A stretch of 64,000 nt of DNA from CAZIPE01 sp964541305 (GTDB taxonomy: Bacteria > Patescibacteriota > Saccharimonadia > Saccharimonadales > UBA7683): contig CAZIPE010000004.1 of assembly GCA_964541305.1 (NCBI GenBank), positions 6,328 to 70,327 on the forward strand, written 5' to 3'. The position numbers and the translations under genes were made by a program. Positions 1 through 9,624 of this stretch are shown here, piece after piece (the first letter of the stretch is position 1; every line of letters begins with the position of its first letter). The notes beneath the pieces are model-generated. The model worked only from the letters and a program-made list of their open reading frames with translations, was not told the DNA's origin and ran no database searches.

Positions 1-1
1 T

Positions 2-574
2 CGTGAATCGAAAGTTATTCATCCTCCCGTAGATACAAAGCGATTTCATTCAAAGTCATCATCCGTAGTGCGATCTGGCTTTGTAGTGGTGGGTCGCCAA
101 ACACCGTATAAAAAAATCGACCTGGCAGTACGAGCCTGCACTTTGGCTGAGCTCCCACTTACGGTTATAGGAAATGGTCCAGAGCATAAAAAACTACAGA
201 AAATAGCCGGTTCGACCATCACCTTTTTAACCGATGTATCAGACGACAAAATAGCGGCTTACTTCCAGAATGCAGAGGCTTTTATTATGCCCAATGAAGA
301 TGATTTTGGTATAACACCTGTTGAGGCAATGAGCGCCGGTACGCCGGTTATTGCATACAAAGCAGGTGGCGCACTCGACTACCTTATTCCCGGCACTACC
401 GGTGAGTTTTTCTCAGAACAAACACCAGAAGCATTAGCACAGGTTCTGAAGAACTTTAAACCTGAAAAATATAATCATCAGAAAATTGCACGCCATGCTG
501 AAAACTTTTCAATTGAAGTGTTTCATAAAAAAATGGCTGATTTTATTCATCATGTAACAAAAAGGAGTGACTAA
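2..574 (+). CDS. glycosyltransferase family 4, C-terminal part (5' end outside window)
   Basis: The reading frame is open from base 2, so this is the C-terminal part of a gene that begins upstream; the GTG at 68 is not its start. The residues VIHPPVDTKRF just inside the window, and the later GYxR-like stretch VVVGRQTPYKKIDLAV, are typical of GT-B fold family 4 glycosyltransferases. The nucleotide-sugar-binding part follows, with EDDFGITPVEAMSAGTPVIA (the E-x7-E motif) at roughly residues 98-117 of the visible part. It would transfer a sugar from an NDP-sugar to a glycan precursor at the cytoplasmic membrane. It ends directly against glmS (next start at 575). Donor and acceptor cannot be told. 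Confidence 0.9.
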   Translation, partial: RESKVIHPPVDTKRFHSKSSSVVRSGFVVVGRQTPYKKIDLAVRACTLAELPLTVIGNGPEHKKLQKIAGSTITFLTDVSDDKIAAYFQNAEAFIMPNEDDFGITPVEAMSAGTPVIAYKAGGALDYLIPGTTGEFFSEQTPEALAQVLKNFKPEKYNHQKIARHAENFSIEVFHKKMADFIHHVTKRSD

Positions 575-2419
575 ATGTGCGGAATAGTCGGATATATAGG
601 TAATCAAGCGGCTAGTCCACTACTTTTAGATGGTCTTCGTACGCTTGAATATCGAGGGTATGATTCAGCTGGTGTTGCTCTACTCACTCGTGAGGATAAT
701 TCACAGGCTACTATTGAGACTATTAAAAGTGCTGGTCGGATTGGTCAGCTCGAACAACTGCTTAGTGATCGACCAAACAACTCGGAGATGCTCGGTATTG
801 GTCATACCCGCTGGGCAACGCATGGACCAGCCAGCACCACCAATTCTCACCCTCATAGTAGCAGCGATGGCTCTATATCTGTGGTGCATAACGGAATCAT
901 TGAAAACTACCAGGTTATAAAGAGCTTCTTACAAAAAGAAGGGTTTGAATTTGTATCTGAAACCGATACCGAAGTAATCCCCCAACTCATTTCCTATCAC
1001 TTTAAAAAGTCGGGAGATATTGAAAAGGCCTTTGAAGATACCCTTAGTCAACTGGACGGCGCCTACGCCATTGTCATGATCAGCACCCACGCACCTGACA
1101 CCTTATTTGCCGCTAAGCTCTCTAGTCCCCTGTTAATTGGTTTAAAAGATAAAGAGATTTTCCTCGCATCTGATGCCAGTGCCCTTCCTCAGGGATTCAA
1201 TAAGTTGATCTATCTAGAAGATTTTGAGATGGCTGTTATTAAAGACGGTGAGCCTCACCTTACAAACTTTAAAGAACATGTAGCTGTAGAAAAAGAGCCC
1301 GAGGATTTAACTGAATTCTCGCTACGTGCCAGCAAAGGAGATTTCGCTCACTACATGCTCAAAGAAATTCATGATGCACCAGAAACGATCCGTGGTGCTA
1401 CCGCAGGGAGAGTGCGCCTGAGCGATAAAACCGTAAAACTTGGTGGTCTTGAGTCGGTACTAAACCAACTTGAACACATCGATCGAATAATAATTGTCGC
1501 CTGTGGAACATCGTATTATGCCGGTATGGTGGGTGAATACCTTATTGAAGAAATTGCCGGAATCCCCGTTGAAGTTCAGCTAGCCTCAGAATTCAAATAC
1601 CGCAACGAGCCACTTTCAAGTAGTACCGCTGTGCTTGCCATTTCGCAATCTGGCGAAACAGCTGATACGATCGCAGCCCTAAAAAAAGTTGAAGATTACG
1701 GAATTTTACGTCTTGGTATCGTAAACGCACCCGGCTCAACTATTGCTCGCATGACCGATGCTGGCGTATATTGTCATGCCGGACCCGAACATTCGGTTGC
1801 CTCAACCAAAGCCTTTATTGCACAGGTTTCAATTCTAAATCTCATTGCTCTGCACCTTGCAGACTCATCAACACCCTTATACATGCCGCTACTGGAAGAA
1901 CTCTCTCACCTTGATGAAAAAGCACAGGCTATACTTGACCAAGCTGAGACAATTCAAACGATTGCGAAGAAATATGCGGGCATTCAAGACATCCTTTACA
2001 TTGGTCGAGGCTACGGCTACCCGTCGGCTGTTGAGGGAGCACTTAAGCTAAAAGAGGTGTCGTACATTCATGCTGAAGGCTATGCAGCAGGTGAAATGAA
2101 GCACGGACCTCTTGCTATGATTGATGAGAACTTTCCTACCTTTGCTATTGCCACAGACGACGGACACTTAGAAAAAACTATTTCCAACATCGAAGAAATA
2201 CATGCCCGAAAAGGACCCGTCATTGCCCTCATCGACTCAGTAAATGAGAACCTTGAAAATCTCGTGCGAGATATTATTGTTGTCCCAAAGACACTCCCTC
2301 AAACCCAGCCAATTCTTAATGCCATTGCCTTGCAGTTGTTCGCGTATTACGTCGCGCTAGAAAAAGGTTTCGATATCGATCAACCCAGAAACCTCGCAAA
2401 GTCTGTCACTGTCGAATAA
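575..2419 (+). CDS. glmS: glutamine--fructose-6-phosphate aminotransferase (isomerizing)
   Basis: Makes glucosamine-6-phosphate from fructose-6-phosphate and glutamine, the entry to UDP-GlcNAc for peptidoglycan and surface glycans. The protein starts MCGIVGYIGN, so Cys2 is the catalytic nucleophile of the class II glutaminase domain (about residues 2-220). Two SIS sugar-isomerase domains follow (about 290-430 and 460-600), with SQSGETADT and the C-terminal DQPRNLAKSVTVE that closes the active site. The 614-residue length is normal. A clear Shine-Dalgarno AAAGGAGTGA lies just before the ATG, which directly abuts the preceding stop, so the two genes are co-transcribed. Confidence 0.98.
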   Translation: MCGIVGYIGNQAASPLLLDGLRTLEYRGYDSAGVALLTREDNSQATIETIKSAGRIGQLEQLLSDRPNNSEMLGIGHTRWATHGPASTTNSHPHSSSDGSISVVHNGIIENYQVIKSFLQKEGFEFVSETDTEVIPQLISYHFKKSGDIEKAFEDTLSQLDGAYAIVMISTHAPDTLFAAKLSSPLLIGLKDKEIFLASDASALPQGFNKLIYLEDFEMAVIKDGEPHLTNFKEHVAVEKEPEDLTEFSLRASKGDFAHYMLKEIHDAPETIRGATAGRVRLSDKTVKLGGLESVLNQLEHIDRIIIVACGTSYYAGMVGEYLIEEIAGIPVEVQLASEFKYRNEPLSSSTAVLAISQSGETADTIAALKKVEDYGILRLGIVNAPGSTIARMTDAGVYCHAGPEHSVASTKAFIAQVSILNLIALHLADSSTPLYMPLLEELSHLDEKAQAILDQAETIQTIAKKYAGIQDILYIGRGYGYPSAVEGALKLKEVSYIHAEGYAAGEMKHGPLAMIDENFPTFAIATDDGHLEKTISNIEEIHARKGPVIALIDSVNENLENLVRDIIVVPKTLPQTQPILNAIALQLFAYYVALEKGFDIDQPRNLAKSVTVE

Positions 2420-2506
2420 TAGCAGCTCTAAAAACAAAGTCTAATCCTTTTATTATAAATATGCAGTATCATTATTATAAGAATATTAACGAGGAAATTA
2501 TAATAC

Positions 2507-3856
2507 ATGAATCAAACACCACTTTCGGCTATTTTTAAGGCCTACGATGTGCGCGGTAAAGTTGGAACTGAACTTTCAAGCGAAGTAGCTAAAAATATTG
2601 GCCGAGCGTTGGCAGACTACCTGCCTACCGAAGGGGTGGTGGCTGTAGGTAGAGATATGCGACCCGATAGCATGGAGCTTTGTCAAAATGTTATTGCCGG
2701 GCTCACTCAACAAGGAAGAGACGTCATTGATCTTGGTATGATAACCAGTGACATGAGTTATTTTGCGGTAGGCAAATACAATCTTGCTGGTGCGGCTATG
2801 GTTACCGCCAGTCACAACCCTGGTGAATACAACGGTATTAAACTTTACTGCGACCAAGTAATTGCCGTCGGGCTTGATAGTGGTCTCGACATTATTCGTG
2901 ATGCAGTCTTGAAAGATAGCTTTATCAAGTCTTCAAAAAAAGGCAACGTTTCAAAGAAGGATATAACAAAAGACTGGATCTCGCATGCCCTGTCTTTTCT
3001 TGGTGGTACTCGTCTCAATTACAAAATAGCTATCGATGCCGGGAATGGGATGGCCGGCAAAATACTTCCTGTGCTAGAATCTGAATTACCTCTAAGTATT
3101 ACTCCACTTTTTTGGGAACTTGACGGAACTTTTCCTAATCACGAGGCTAACCCACAAAAACCCGAGAACCTTAAAGACTTGATTGATGTCGTCTTAAAAG
3201 AAAAACTAGATTTTGGCGTAGCTTTTGATGGAGATGGAGACCGGGCGGGATTTGTTGATGACAAAGGTCGGGTAGTTGCGGGTACCGATCTTATTACAAT
3301 CGTCGCCAAGCTTTACCTGGATAAGTTTCCGGGCAGCGAGATTGTTCATGAGGTTCGCACCTCACGAGCAACCCGAGAACATATTGAAAATTGGGGTGGC
3401 ACACCGTATCGCACCAAAGCGGGGCGAGTGAGTATCGGAACTATTATGCGTGAGCGAAAAGCACCGTTTGGTGGCGAAACAACTGGTCACCTGTTTTTTA
3501 AAGAAAACTACTATGCAGACAGTGGTCTTATTGCTGCACTTATGGTCATGAAGGCACTAGCTGAATCAGGTAAGAAACTTAGTGAGCTCGTTGATGAATA
3601 CCATATCTACACGACAACTCCAGAGATTAATTTTGAGGTAAACGATAAAGATTCTGCCATTAAATCTGTCCGTGAGATGTTCTTGGAAGCAAAAGAAGAT
3701 TGGCTTGATGGTTTGAGCCTAGAATTTGCAAATGGCAGCTGGCTTAACCTGCGAGCTAGTAACACTGAACCGCTTCTGCGACTCAACGCCGAAGCTCCTA
3801 CCGAACAAGAGCTATATACGTTAATAAAAAAGGTTACATCTGTTTTAGAATCCTGA
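2507..3856 (+). CDS. phosphomannomutase/phosphoglucomutase
   Basis: An alpha-D-phosphohexomutase that interconverts hexose 6- and 1-phosphates, supplying Glc-1-P or Man-1-P for nucleotide-sugar synthesis. The four family motifs are present in order: TASHNPGEYNG with the phosphoserine (about residue 102), the metal loop FDGDGDRAG (about 240), the sugar loop GGETTGHLFF (about 325) and the phosphate-binding SNTEPLLRLNAEA near the C-terminus (about 425). The 449-residue length fits the bifunctional PMM/PGM group better than PNGM. GAGGAAA precedes the ATG by 12 bases. It sits between glmS and the dTDP-rhamnose genes, so feeding RfbA with Glc-1-P is a likely role. Which sugar it prefers is not shown by sequence. 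Confidence 0.93.
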   Translation: MNQTPLSAIFKAYDVRGKVGTELSSEVAKNIGRALADYLPTEGVVAVGRDMRPDSMELCQNVIAGLTQQGRDVIDLGMITSDMSYFAVGKYNLAGAAMVTASHNPGEYNGIKLYCDQVIAVGLDSGLDIIRDAVLKDSFIKSSKKGNVSKKDITKDWISHALSFLGGTRLNYKIAIDAGNGMAGKILPVLESELPLSITPLFWELDGTFPNHEANPQKPENLKDLIDVVLKEKLDFGVAFDGDGDRAGFVDDKGRVVAGTDLITIVAKLYLDKFPGSEIVHEVRTSRATREHIENWGGTPYRTKAGRVSIGTIMRERKAPFGGETTGHLFFKENYYADSGLIAALMVMKALAESGKKLSELVDEYHIYTTTPEINFEVNDKDSAIKSVREMFLEAKEDWLDGLSLEFANGSWLNLRASNTEPLLRLNAEAPTEQELYTLIKKVTSVLES

Positions 3857-3863
3857 TAATTGG

Positions 3864-3879
3864 TATACTAGGTAGCATA
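3864..3879 (+). promoter_or_regulatory. extended -10 promoter before rfbB
   Basis: TGGTATACT (TG-n plus TATACT at 3864-3869) lies so that transcription would begin about 3 bases before the rfbB ATG at 3879. There is no Shine-Dalgarno, so this looks like a near-leaderless transcript covering rfbBCDA. No good -35 is seen. Confidence 0.55.
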
Positions 3880-4877
3880 TGAAGTTACTCGTAACTGGCG
3901 GAGCAGGATTCATCGGATCAAACTTTGTTCATTATGTTTTAAAGAATAGACCTGATTACACAATTACAGTTCTAGATAAGTTAACCTATGCGGGCAATAA
4001 AGATAACCTGGTGGAGGCTGATACTACGCGTTGCGAATTGGTTGTCGGAGATATTTGTGACGAAGTTTTGGTGGATAAGTTAGTGAGTGAAGCTGATGCA
4101 ATTGTGCACTTTGCGGCTGAATCTCATAACGACAATTCCCTACACAGTCCTCGCCCGTTTTTAGATACAAATATTATTGGCACCTACACACTTATTGAGG
4201 CTGCTCGAAAACACGAAACTCGCTATCACCACATATCAACTGATGAGGTGTATGGCGATCTTGAGCTTGACGATCCTAAAAAATTTACAGAAAGCACTCC
4301 CTACAATCCTTCGAGCCCGTATTCCAGCACTAAGGCAGGTTCTGATCTTTTAGTTCGGGCCTGGGTTCGTTCATTTGGTGTTCAAGCTACCATTTCAAAC
4401 TGCTCAAATAATTATGGACCGTACCAACATGTAGAAAAGTTTATTCCTCGCCAAGTGACCGAAATTTTAGAAGGTAGAAAGCCAAAACTCTACGGTGCTG
4501 GAGAAAACGTTCGTGACTGGATTCATACAGAAGATCACTCATCTGCCGTTCTTACAATTTTAGAAAAAGGTGTTATTGGTGAAACATACTTAGTTGGAGC
4601 TGATGGAGAGAAAGATAATAAAACAGTTGTTGAGCTAATACTCAAACTTATGGGAAAAGATTCAAAAGATTATGACCACGTAAATGACAGGCCTGGTCAT
4701 GATATGCGTTACGCTATCGACAGCACCAAGCTTCGCACCGAGCTAGGTTGGAGCCCTGAATTTACTGATTTTGAGACGGGACTGAAAAGCACTATCGAGT
4801 GGTACAAAACTCACGAAAGTTGGTGGAAGCCACAAAAGAATGTAACCGAAGAAAAATACAAGGAGCTTGGAAGATGA
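3879..4877 (+). CDS. rfbB: dTDP-glucose 4,6-dehydratase
   Basis: Second step of dTDP-L-rhamnose synthesis: dTDP-glucose to dTDP-4-keto-6-deoxyglucose. An extended SDR fold is visible: NAD-binding GGAGFIGSN at the N-terminus, the active-site region STDEVYGDL (about residue 120) and the YSSTK catalytic Tyr/Lys motif (about 149-153). NNYGPYQ and RDWIHTEDH are typical of the RmlB family. 332 residues is the usual length. First gene of the rfbB-C-D-A set; its TGA overlaps the rfbC ATG as ATGA. Confidence 0.97.
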   Translation: MKLLVTGGAGFIGSNFVHYVLKNRPDYTITVLDKLTYAGNKDNLVEADTTRCELVVGDICDEVLVDKLVSEADAIVHFAAESHNDNSLHSPRPFLDTNIIGTYTLIEAARKHETRYHHISTDEVYGDLELDDPKKFTESTPYNPSSPYSSTKAGSDLLVRAWVRSFGVQATISNCSNNYGPYQHVEKFIPRQVTEILEGRKPKLYGAGENVRDWIHTEDHSSAVLTILEKGVIGETYLVGADGEKDNKTVVELILKLMGKDSKDYDHVNDRPGHDMRYAIDSTKLRTELGWSPEFTDFETGLKSTIEWYKTHESWWKPQKNVTEEKYKELGR

Positions 4878-5467
4878 AGCCACTAACCGTGACTGAAACA
4901 AAAATAAAAGGTTTGTATGAGGTTCAATTTAAAGTAATTGAAGAACCGCGCGGATCGGTTATGGAATTTTACCGTCAATCAGAGTTTGAAGCTGCTGGAC
5001 TCCCATCACTTGGCGATAGGCCACAGGTTAACGCACCTCTTTCCATAAAAGGCGCTGTTCGGGGTATTCATGCTGAATACGCCCATAAACTTGTTTCGGT
5101 TGCTTCAGGCACGGTATACGCGGTCATTGTTGATCTCCGAGCAGAATCAGAAACTTTCGGCGAGTGGCTTGGCTTCACGCTTGAACGTGGTCGCGGACTT
5201 TTTGTTTCAAAAGGCCTTGGCAATTCATTTCAGTCTACCAGCGACGAGCCTTCTGTTTACCTTTATTACTTCGAGGAAGAGTGGCGTCCAGATATGCCCG
5301 GCATCGCCTGTAACCCACTTGATCCACAGCTGAATATTACCTGGCCAATCAAAGATGGTGAAGGTATGATTATTTCTGAAAAAGATCGCGCGAATCCAAG
5401 CCTGGAGACAATTAAACAGGATTACGCTGCTGCACATGAACAAAAGAACGAGACTTACAATGGATAG
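4874..5467 (+). CDS. rfbC: dTDP-4-dehydrorhamnose 3,5-epimerase
   Basis: Third step of dTDP-L-rhamnose synthesis (cupin fold). The start is ATG 4874, overlapping the rfbB stop, with AAGGAG about 10 bases upstream; the open frame runs further up but only as a shadow of rfbB. RGIHAEYAHKLV corresponds to the RGLHxQ catalytic-histidine segment, VDLRAESETFGEW to the core strand, and SEKDRANPSL to the C-terminal signature. The usual IPxGFAHGF segment reads VSKGLGNSF here, so this is a divergent member. About 197 residues. Context between rfbB and rfbD supports the role strongly. Confidence 0.9.
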   Translation: MKPLTVTETKIKGLYEVQFKVIEEPRGSVMEFYRQSEFEAAGLPSLGDRPQVNAPLSIKGAVRGIHAEYAHKLVSVASGTVYAVIVDLRAESETFGEWLGFTLERGRGLFVSKGLGNSFQSTSDEPSVYLYYFEEEWRPDMPGIACNPLDPQLNITWPIKDGEGMIISEKDRANPSLETIKQDYAAAHEQKNETYNG

Positions 5468-6317
5468 TTCGAAGTTCTTTATTGTTGGGGCCAACGGGCA
5501 ACTTGGTACGGCACTGCGCCAGAAATATCCAGACGCAAAGTATGCAGATATTGATGAGCTAAATATAACCGATCGATCTTCTGTCGAGGCATTTGACTGG
5601 ACCGGAATTGAAGTCATTCTTAATGCCGCCGCCTACACCAATGTAGATGGTGCCGAAACTCAGGAAGGGCGAGTTACAGCCTGGAAGGTGAACGCTACCG
5701 CTGTAGGGTATTTGGCAGAAGTTGCACGAACCTACGACATCACCCTGGTACACATTTCTACCGATTATGTGTTTGATGGTACAAAAAACATCCACACTGA
5801 AACCGAGGATTTCTCGCCTCTTAGCGTCTACGGCGCAAGTAAAGCTGCCGGCGACCTCTTGGTAGGGTCGTTGCCCAAGCACTTCATACTACGAACGAGT
5901 TGGGTAATTGGCGAAGGCAAAAACTTTGTTCGAACCATGCTAGGTTTAGCAGAAAAAGGTATCTCGCCAACAGTGGTTGCAGATCAAATTGGCCGGCTTA
6001 CCTTTACGTCCGAACTTGTCAGAGCCATTGATCACTTGCTTTTTACAAACGCAGCATTCGGAACATACAATGTAAGCAATAGCGGTGAATCAGCCAGTTG
6101 GGCACAGATTACCCGTGCTATTTTTGAATATGCAGGAAAGTCAGATTTAACCGTGACCGATACAACTACGGCCACATACTACGAAGGCAAGGAAGATATA
6201 GCCCCAAGACCACTACAAAGCACTCTCGATCTTTCGAAAATTGAAAGTACCGGCTTTGAAACAACCGACTGGCAGCACGACCTAAAAAGTTATATTCAAA
6301 AGGAGCTTGAATCATGA
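5460..6317 (+). CDS. rfbD: dTDP-4-dehydrorhamnose reductase
   Basis: Last step of dTDP-L-rhamnose synthesis, the NADPH reduction of dTDP-6-deoxy-L-lyxo-4-hexulose. The N-terminal GANGQLGTAL dinucleotide motif, NAAAYTNVDGAE, STDYVFDG and the catalytic YGASK (YxxxK) are all present and typical of RmlD. I place the start at ATG 5460 (MDSSKFF), which overlaps the rfbC stop by 8 bases; an in-frame ATG at 5436 would add eight residues before the fold. 285 residues, normal length. The stop overlaps the rfbA start as ATGA. Confidence 0.95.
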   Translation: MDSSKFFIVGANGQLGTALRQKYPDAKYADIDELNITDRSSVEAFDWTGIEVILNAAAYTNVDGAETQEGRVTAWKVNATAVGYLAEVARTYDITLVHISTDYVFDGTKNIHTETEDFSPLSVYGASKAAGDLLVGSLPKHFILRTSWVIGEGKNFVRTMLGLAEKGISPTVVADQIGRLTFTSELVRAIDHLLFTNAAFGTYNVSNSGESASWAQITRAIFEYAGKSDLTVTDTTTATYYEGKEDIAPRPLQSTLDLSKIESTGFETTDWQHDLKSYIQKELES

Positions 6318-7177
6318 AAGGTATTATTTTAGCAGGGGGTTCCGGAACGCGACTCTACCCCATTACCAAGGGTATCTCTAAGCAGTTGATGCCGATTTAT
6401 GACAAGCCAATGGTATATTATCCGCTATCGACACTTATGATGGCTGGTATTAAAGATATACTAGTTATTACCACACCCGATGATGCAGAAAGTTTCCAGC
6501 GCCTACTAGGCGATGGATCGGAACTTGGTATTACTCTCAGCTATGCATCTCAGCCAAGCCCTGACGGCTTAGCCCAGGCGTTTATTATTGGCGAGGAATT
6601 TATTGGTGAAGATAGTGTTGCGCTGGTACTTGGAGATAATATCTTTCATGGATACGGTTTCGGTCAGAGTCTCAAGGAATGTGTAAATCCTGATGGCGGT
6701 GTCGTGTTTGCCTACCAGGTTTCAGACCCTGAACGCTATGGAGTAGTAGACTTTGACGAGAATATGCACGCTGTTTCAGTTGAAGAAAAACCAGAAAACC
6801 CTAAGTCTAATTACGCTGTAGTTGGATTATATTTTTATGACAATAGCGTAATTGAAATCGCAAAAAATATTACACCAAGCGAACGTGGTGAACTTGAAAT
6901 AACCTCAATTAACGAAGAGTACCTCAACCAAGGAAAGCTCAAGGTACAGGTCATGGACAGAGGCACTGCCTGGCTTGATACTGGTACTTTTAGCTCTATG
7001 AATGATGCCAGTGAGTATATCCGCGTTATAGAAAAACGCACGGGACTAAAAATTGGTTGTATTGAAGAAATTGCCTGGCGCAATGACTGGATATCGAGTG
7101 AGCAGCTAGCACAACTTGCTCAACCGCTCACTAAAAGTGGGTATGGCAGGTATTTATCTCGACTTCTTGAAACTTAG
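6314..7177 (+). CDS. rfbA: glucose-1-phosphate thymidylyltransferase
   Basis: Makes dTDP-glucose from Glc-1-P and dTTP, the first step of the rhamnose pathway. The N-terminal GGSGTRLYPIT pyrophosphorylase motif, GDNIFHGYGF, VEEKPENPKSNYAVVGLYFY and the C-terminal GTAWLDTGT and IEEIAWRNDWI are classic RmlA. 287 residues is standard. It starts inside the rfbD stop (ATGA). Its TAG shares TTAG with the stop of the convergent gene at 7174, so there is no room for a separate terminator. Confidence 0.98.
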   Translation: MKGIILAGGSGTRLYPITKGISKQLMPIYDKPMVYYPLSTLMMAGIKDILVITTPDDAESFQRLLGDGSELGITLSYASQPSPDGLAQAFIIGEEFIGEDSVALVLGDNIFHGYGFGQSLKECVNPDGGVVFAYQVSDPERYGVVDFDENMHAVSVEEKPENPKSNYAVVGLYFYDNSVIEIAKNITPSERGELEITSINEEYLNQGKLKVQVMDRGTAWLDTGTFSSMNDASEYIRVIEKRTGLKIGCIEEIAWRNDWISSEQLAQLAQPLTKSGYGRYLSRLLET

Positions 7178-8664
7178 TGAGGGATGAATATCTTTAGGAC
7201 ATTTTGAGCTTGTTGATTTAGTCGTAAAACAGTATTGTTTTGCCAATACCACAGACTGTCTGATCTAATAATCCACCCGGATACACCGGCCCCCCATGAG
7301 TAAAGTAGGATTACAGCTACCGCTACATACATTTTTGTATTGCGCGACACCTTAACCTGTTTTAATGCTGTTACGAATACTAGAAATATGGGCAGTAGAA
7401 GCGGGTAGGTATATCGAGCTTGAATAGCATAGGCTGACCCTACTTTTAAATAGCTGGCATAGTTGAATAGCCACAATATACCCAAATATATACCTGAGAC
7501 AATTATTGTCACCCTTATTAATGTGTCTCTCCAAAGTATCTTCCTATAGACAACTATCAATGCGCCACCAATCACTACCATGATATACGCAACGGTGATG
7601 GGGATAGGCATAATCGGCCTCAGAACTATCGGCCCAAAAGGCTCAAGCGGTGAAACGACGACGGTTGGGGTGTGACTAAAAATAGCATAATATCCACGCA
7701 TCATCTTGGTAACCCAGTGTTGGCTATAGCTTACAATATTCCCGAACTCTTTTTCTTTGGTTTGTTCATACCTAATTTTCGCCTGATTGTTACGATACCA
7801 GGGCATAAATTTACTACAAACACTCTCAGTTTGTACAAGCTCACAATTTGGATCAGGCTCTCTATACCTGATCATATTAGTCCCAATGCGTTCAGTAAAC
7901 AAACTACATGCTGCAATAAGAAGCATCACAAGACCTAATTTCATCCATAAAGAGTACTTTGAAAAATCTTTATATATGTAGTTTATTGATTTTTTAAGAG
8001 GTCCACTTTTCCGAACAAAAGTAAACAGCACTACGGTAAACAGAATTCCGGAAATGATAAAAAATGTGTACTTAACTAAAATCGTTAATAGCCCAACAGA
8101 AACAAACAAAATCCAATGCTTCGCGCTCAGTCTCTTTTCGTGCATTAGTTGATATGCGAGAAAGAAGCTTACTGCCGCCCCCAGCAACATGAGGTTGTCG
8201 TAGTTCACGTGCGCCGCCAGGAACGGAACTATAGGCGTAAAAACAAAGAGCAATGCCACTACGTTTATTAGCCGTCGGGGTACTCCAACGCTCATAAATA
8301 ACTTTCTGAACACAATAATTGCAGCTACAACAAAAGCAATATTAATCAGACGCATTAAGACAACGAGTACTGTTTCACTATCGATGAATACGTCGAATAA
8401 CCTATAGGGGAAGCTCATTAGGTAATGGTAAAGGTATGATGGCATGCGCGTAATGTCGCCATAGACACTAGCTTCAGCGGGTTGCATAGAGATAAACGGC
8501 GACCACTGCTGTGAATATATTTTGATAATTCCCGAGTGGTAATATTCATCAAATGGTAGCGGATAAATTGCAGAGATAGCGAGCCAGATTGATTGAATAA
8601 TGAGTATACCAACTGATGCAATAAAAAATGTGGTGGACTCCAGCCATTTGTATATATTCTTCAT
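7174..8664 (-). CDS. polytopic membrane protein, GT-C glycosyltransferase-like
   Basis: A 496-residue protein with around ten hydrophobic segments. A large loop sits between the first two (about residues 35-85) and holds PFDEYYHSGIIKIYSQ, the place where GT-C enzymes carry an acidic catalytic residue. A second soluble loop lies near residues 255-330. This layout matches the ArnT/PMT/DUF2142-type lipid-linked sugar transferases, which use polyprenyl-phosphate sugars on the outer face of the membrane. It is the last gene of the minus-strand glycosyltransferase operon starting at 12854. The donor is unknown, and no family name beyond GT-C-like can be supported. Confidence 0.65.
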   Translation of the reverse strand: MKNIYKWLESTTFFIASVGILIIQSIWLAISAIYPLPFDEYYHSGIIKIYSQQWSPFISMQPAEASVYGDITRMPSYLYHYLMSFPYRLFDVFIDSETVLVVLMRLINIAFVVAAIIVFRKLFMSVGVPRRLINVVALLFVFTPIVPFLAAHVNYDNLMLLGAAVSFFLAYQLMHEKRLSAKHWILFVSVGLLTILVKYTFFIISGILFTVVLFTFVRKSGPLKKSINYIYKDFSKYSLWMKLGLVMLLIAACSLFTERIGTNMIRYREPDPNCELVQTESVCSKFMPWYRNNQAKIRYEQTKEKEFGNIVSYSQHWVTKMMRGYYAIFSHTPTVVVSPLEPFGPIVLRPIMPIPITVAYIMVVIGGALIVVYRKILWRDTLIRVTIIVSGIYLGILWLFNYASYLKVGSAYAIQARYTYPLLLPIFLVFVTALKQVKVSRNTKMYVAVAVILLYSWGAGVSGWIIRSDSLWYWQNNTVLRLNQQAQNVLKIFIPH

Positions 8665-8670
8665 ATTCTA

Positions 8671-9624
8671 TTATTCTATTTGTAAGTTCTCTTTATTTCT
8701 GGTTTTTGCGGTGGCTGCCCACATAGCTAGCATTATGAAAAATAATACCCCCCGATCGACAAGGGCGATACTTAAAACTTCAGGACCGCTTAGTCCTAGG
8801 ACGGTCGCTGAAAATACATATACTGCCTCTTTTATTCCAATATTTGCTGGGGTGATGTTAATAACAAAGCTAAGTGAGCCAATTGCACTCATCAAAACGA
8901 CTTCGGGTAAAGTAATGCCTATCCCTAATGATAGGGCAATTACTTTAGTGATGAAACAACTAGTTGCAAAACTAAGTGCTGTGACAAAAATTAACTTAAG
9001 TAGTAATCTGGTATCTTTTTTGATTATATCCCATCCATTTGCTACTTGATTGAGTAAGCCAACGAGTTTTCTTAACTTTATAATTTTTATCTTTTCGAGG
9101 GTCTGTTTTGATAGAGGTTTAAGCATCATTGTTACCAGTGAGGTGACGAGTATTACGCCGAAAACTAAAGCTAACACAGTGAACTGAGGGCTTCTTTCTT
9201 GAAATAAACTTGCGAGTGCCAGTAGGCCGAAAAAGCTAGTACAGAAGAAGACAATTACGTAATTACCTGAGAGCGTTGAGATGTAATCGGTATACGAAAG
9301 ATTATGTTTCTTTTTCAGGTATATTGCCCTAAAACCAAGACCTCCACCAGCTGGCGCAAAAAAGTTACCAATTGATGATAGAACCGAAACGTATGTACTT
9401 TCCTTTAATGGAAGGATTTTATTAAATGGTTGGACAATTAATTTTAAGAATATGCTGTTGTATAGCATTAAGGCTACATCAGCTACTGCGACAAGTATAA
9501 GGAATGGTATTTTAATATCCAGTATTGGTTTGAAAGATTCCAAGTTAGCAATAAAATACCAAACAAACAGAATCAACACCGCCAAAGTTAGAAACTTTTT
9601 GGAGTTACTTTTTATATAGTTCAT
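8671..9624 (-). CDS. lysylphosphatidylglycerol synthase TM-region/AglD-type membrane protein
   Basis: A 317-residue protein with about eight membrane helices. It has the conserved pattern of the LPG_synthase_TM family: FFAPAGGGLGFRAIYLKK around residues 92-110 and SFVINITPANIGIKEAVYV around 250-270. Relatives include the MprF flippase domain and dolichol/undecaprenol-linked glycan accessory proteins, and in glycan loci it is often thought to flip or aid lipid-linked sugars. The ATG overlaps the upstream gene's stop as ATGA, and 6 bases separate it from the next gene. The exact substrate is unknown. Confidence 0.8.
   Translation of the reverse strand: MNYIKSNSKKFLTLAVLILFVWYFIANLESFKPILDIKIPFLILVAVADVALMLYNSIFLKLIVQPFNKILPLKESTYVSVLSSIGNFFAPAGGGLGFRAIYLKKKHNLSYTDYISTLSGNYVIVFFCTSFFGLLALASLFQERSPQFTVLALVFGVILVTSLVTMMLKPLSKQTLEKIKIIKLRKLVGLLNQVANGWDIIKKDTRLLLKLIFVTALSFATSCFITKVIALSLGIGITLPEVVLMSAIGSLSFVINITPANIGIKEAVYVFSATVLGLSGPEVLSIALVDRGVLFFIMLAMWAATAKTRNKENLQIE

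Noticed and set aside
2576..2857. Minus-strand 93-codon frame inside the phosphohexomutase gene
   Set aside because: Shadow of a strongly conserved gene with all four family motifs.
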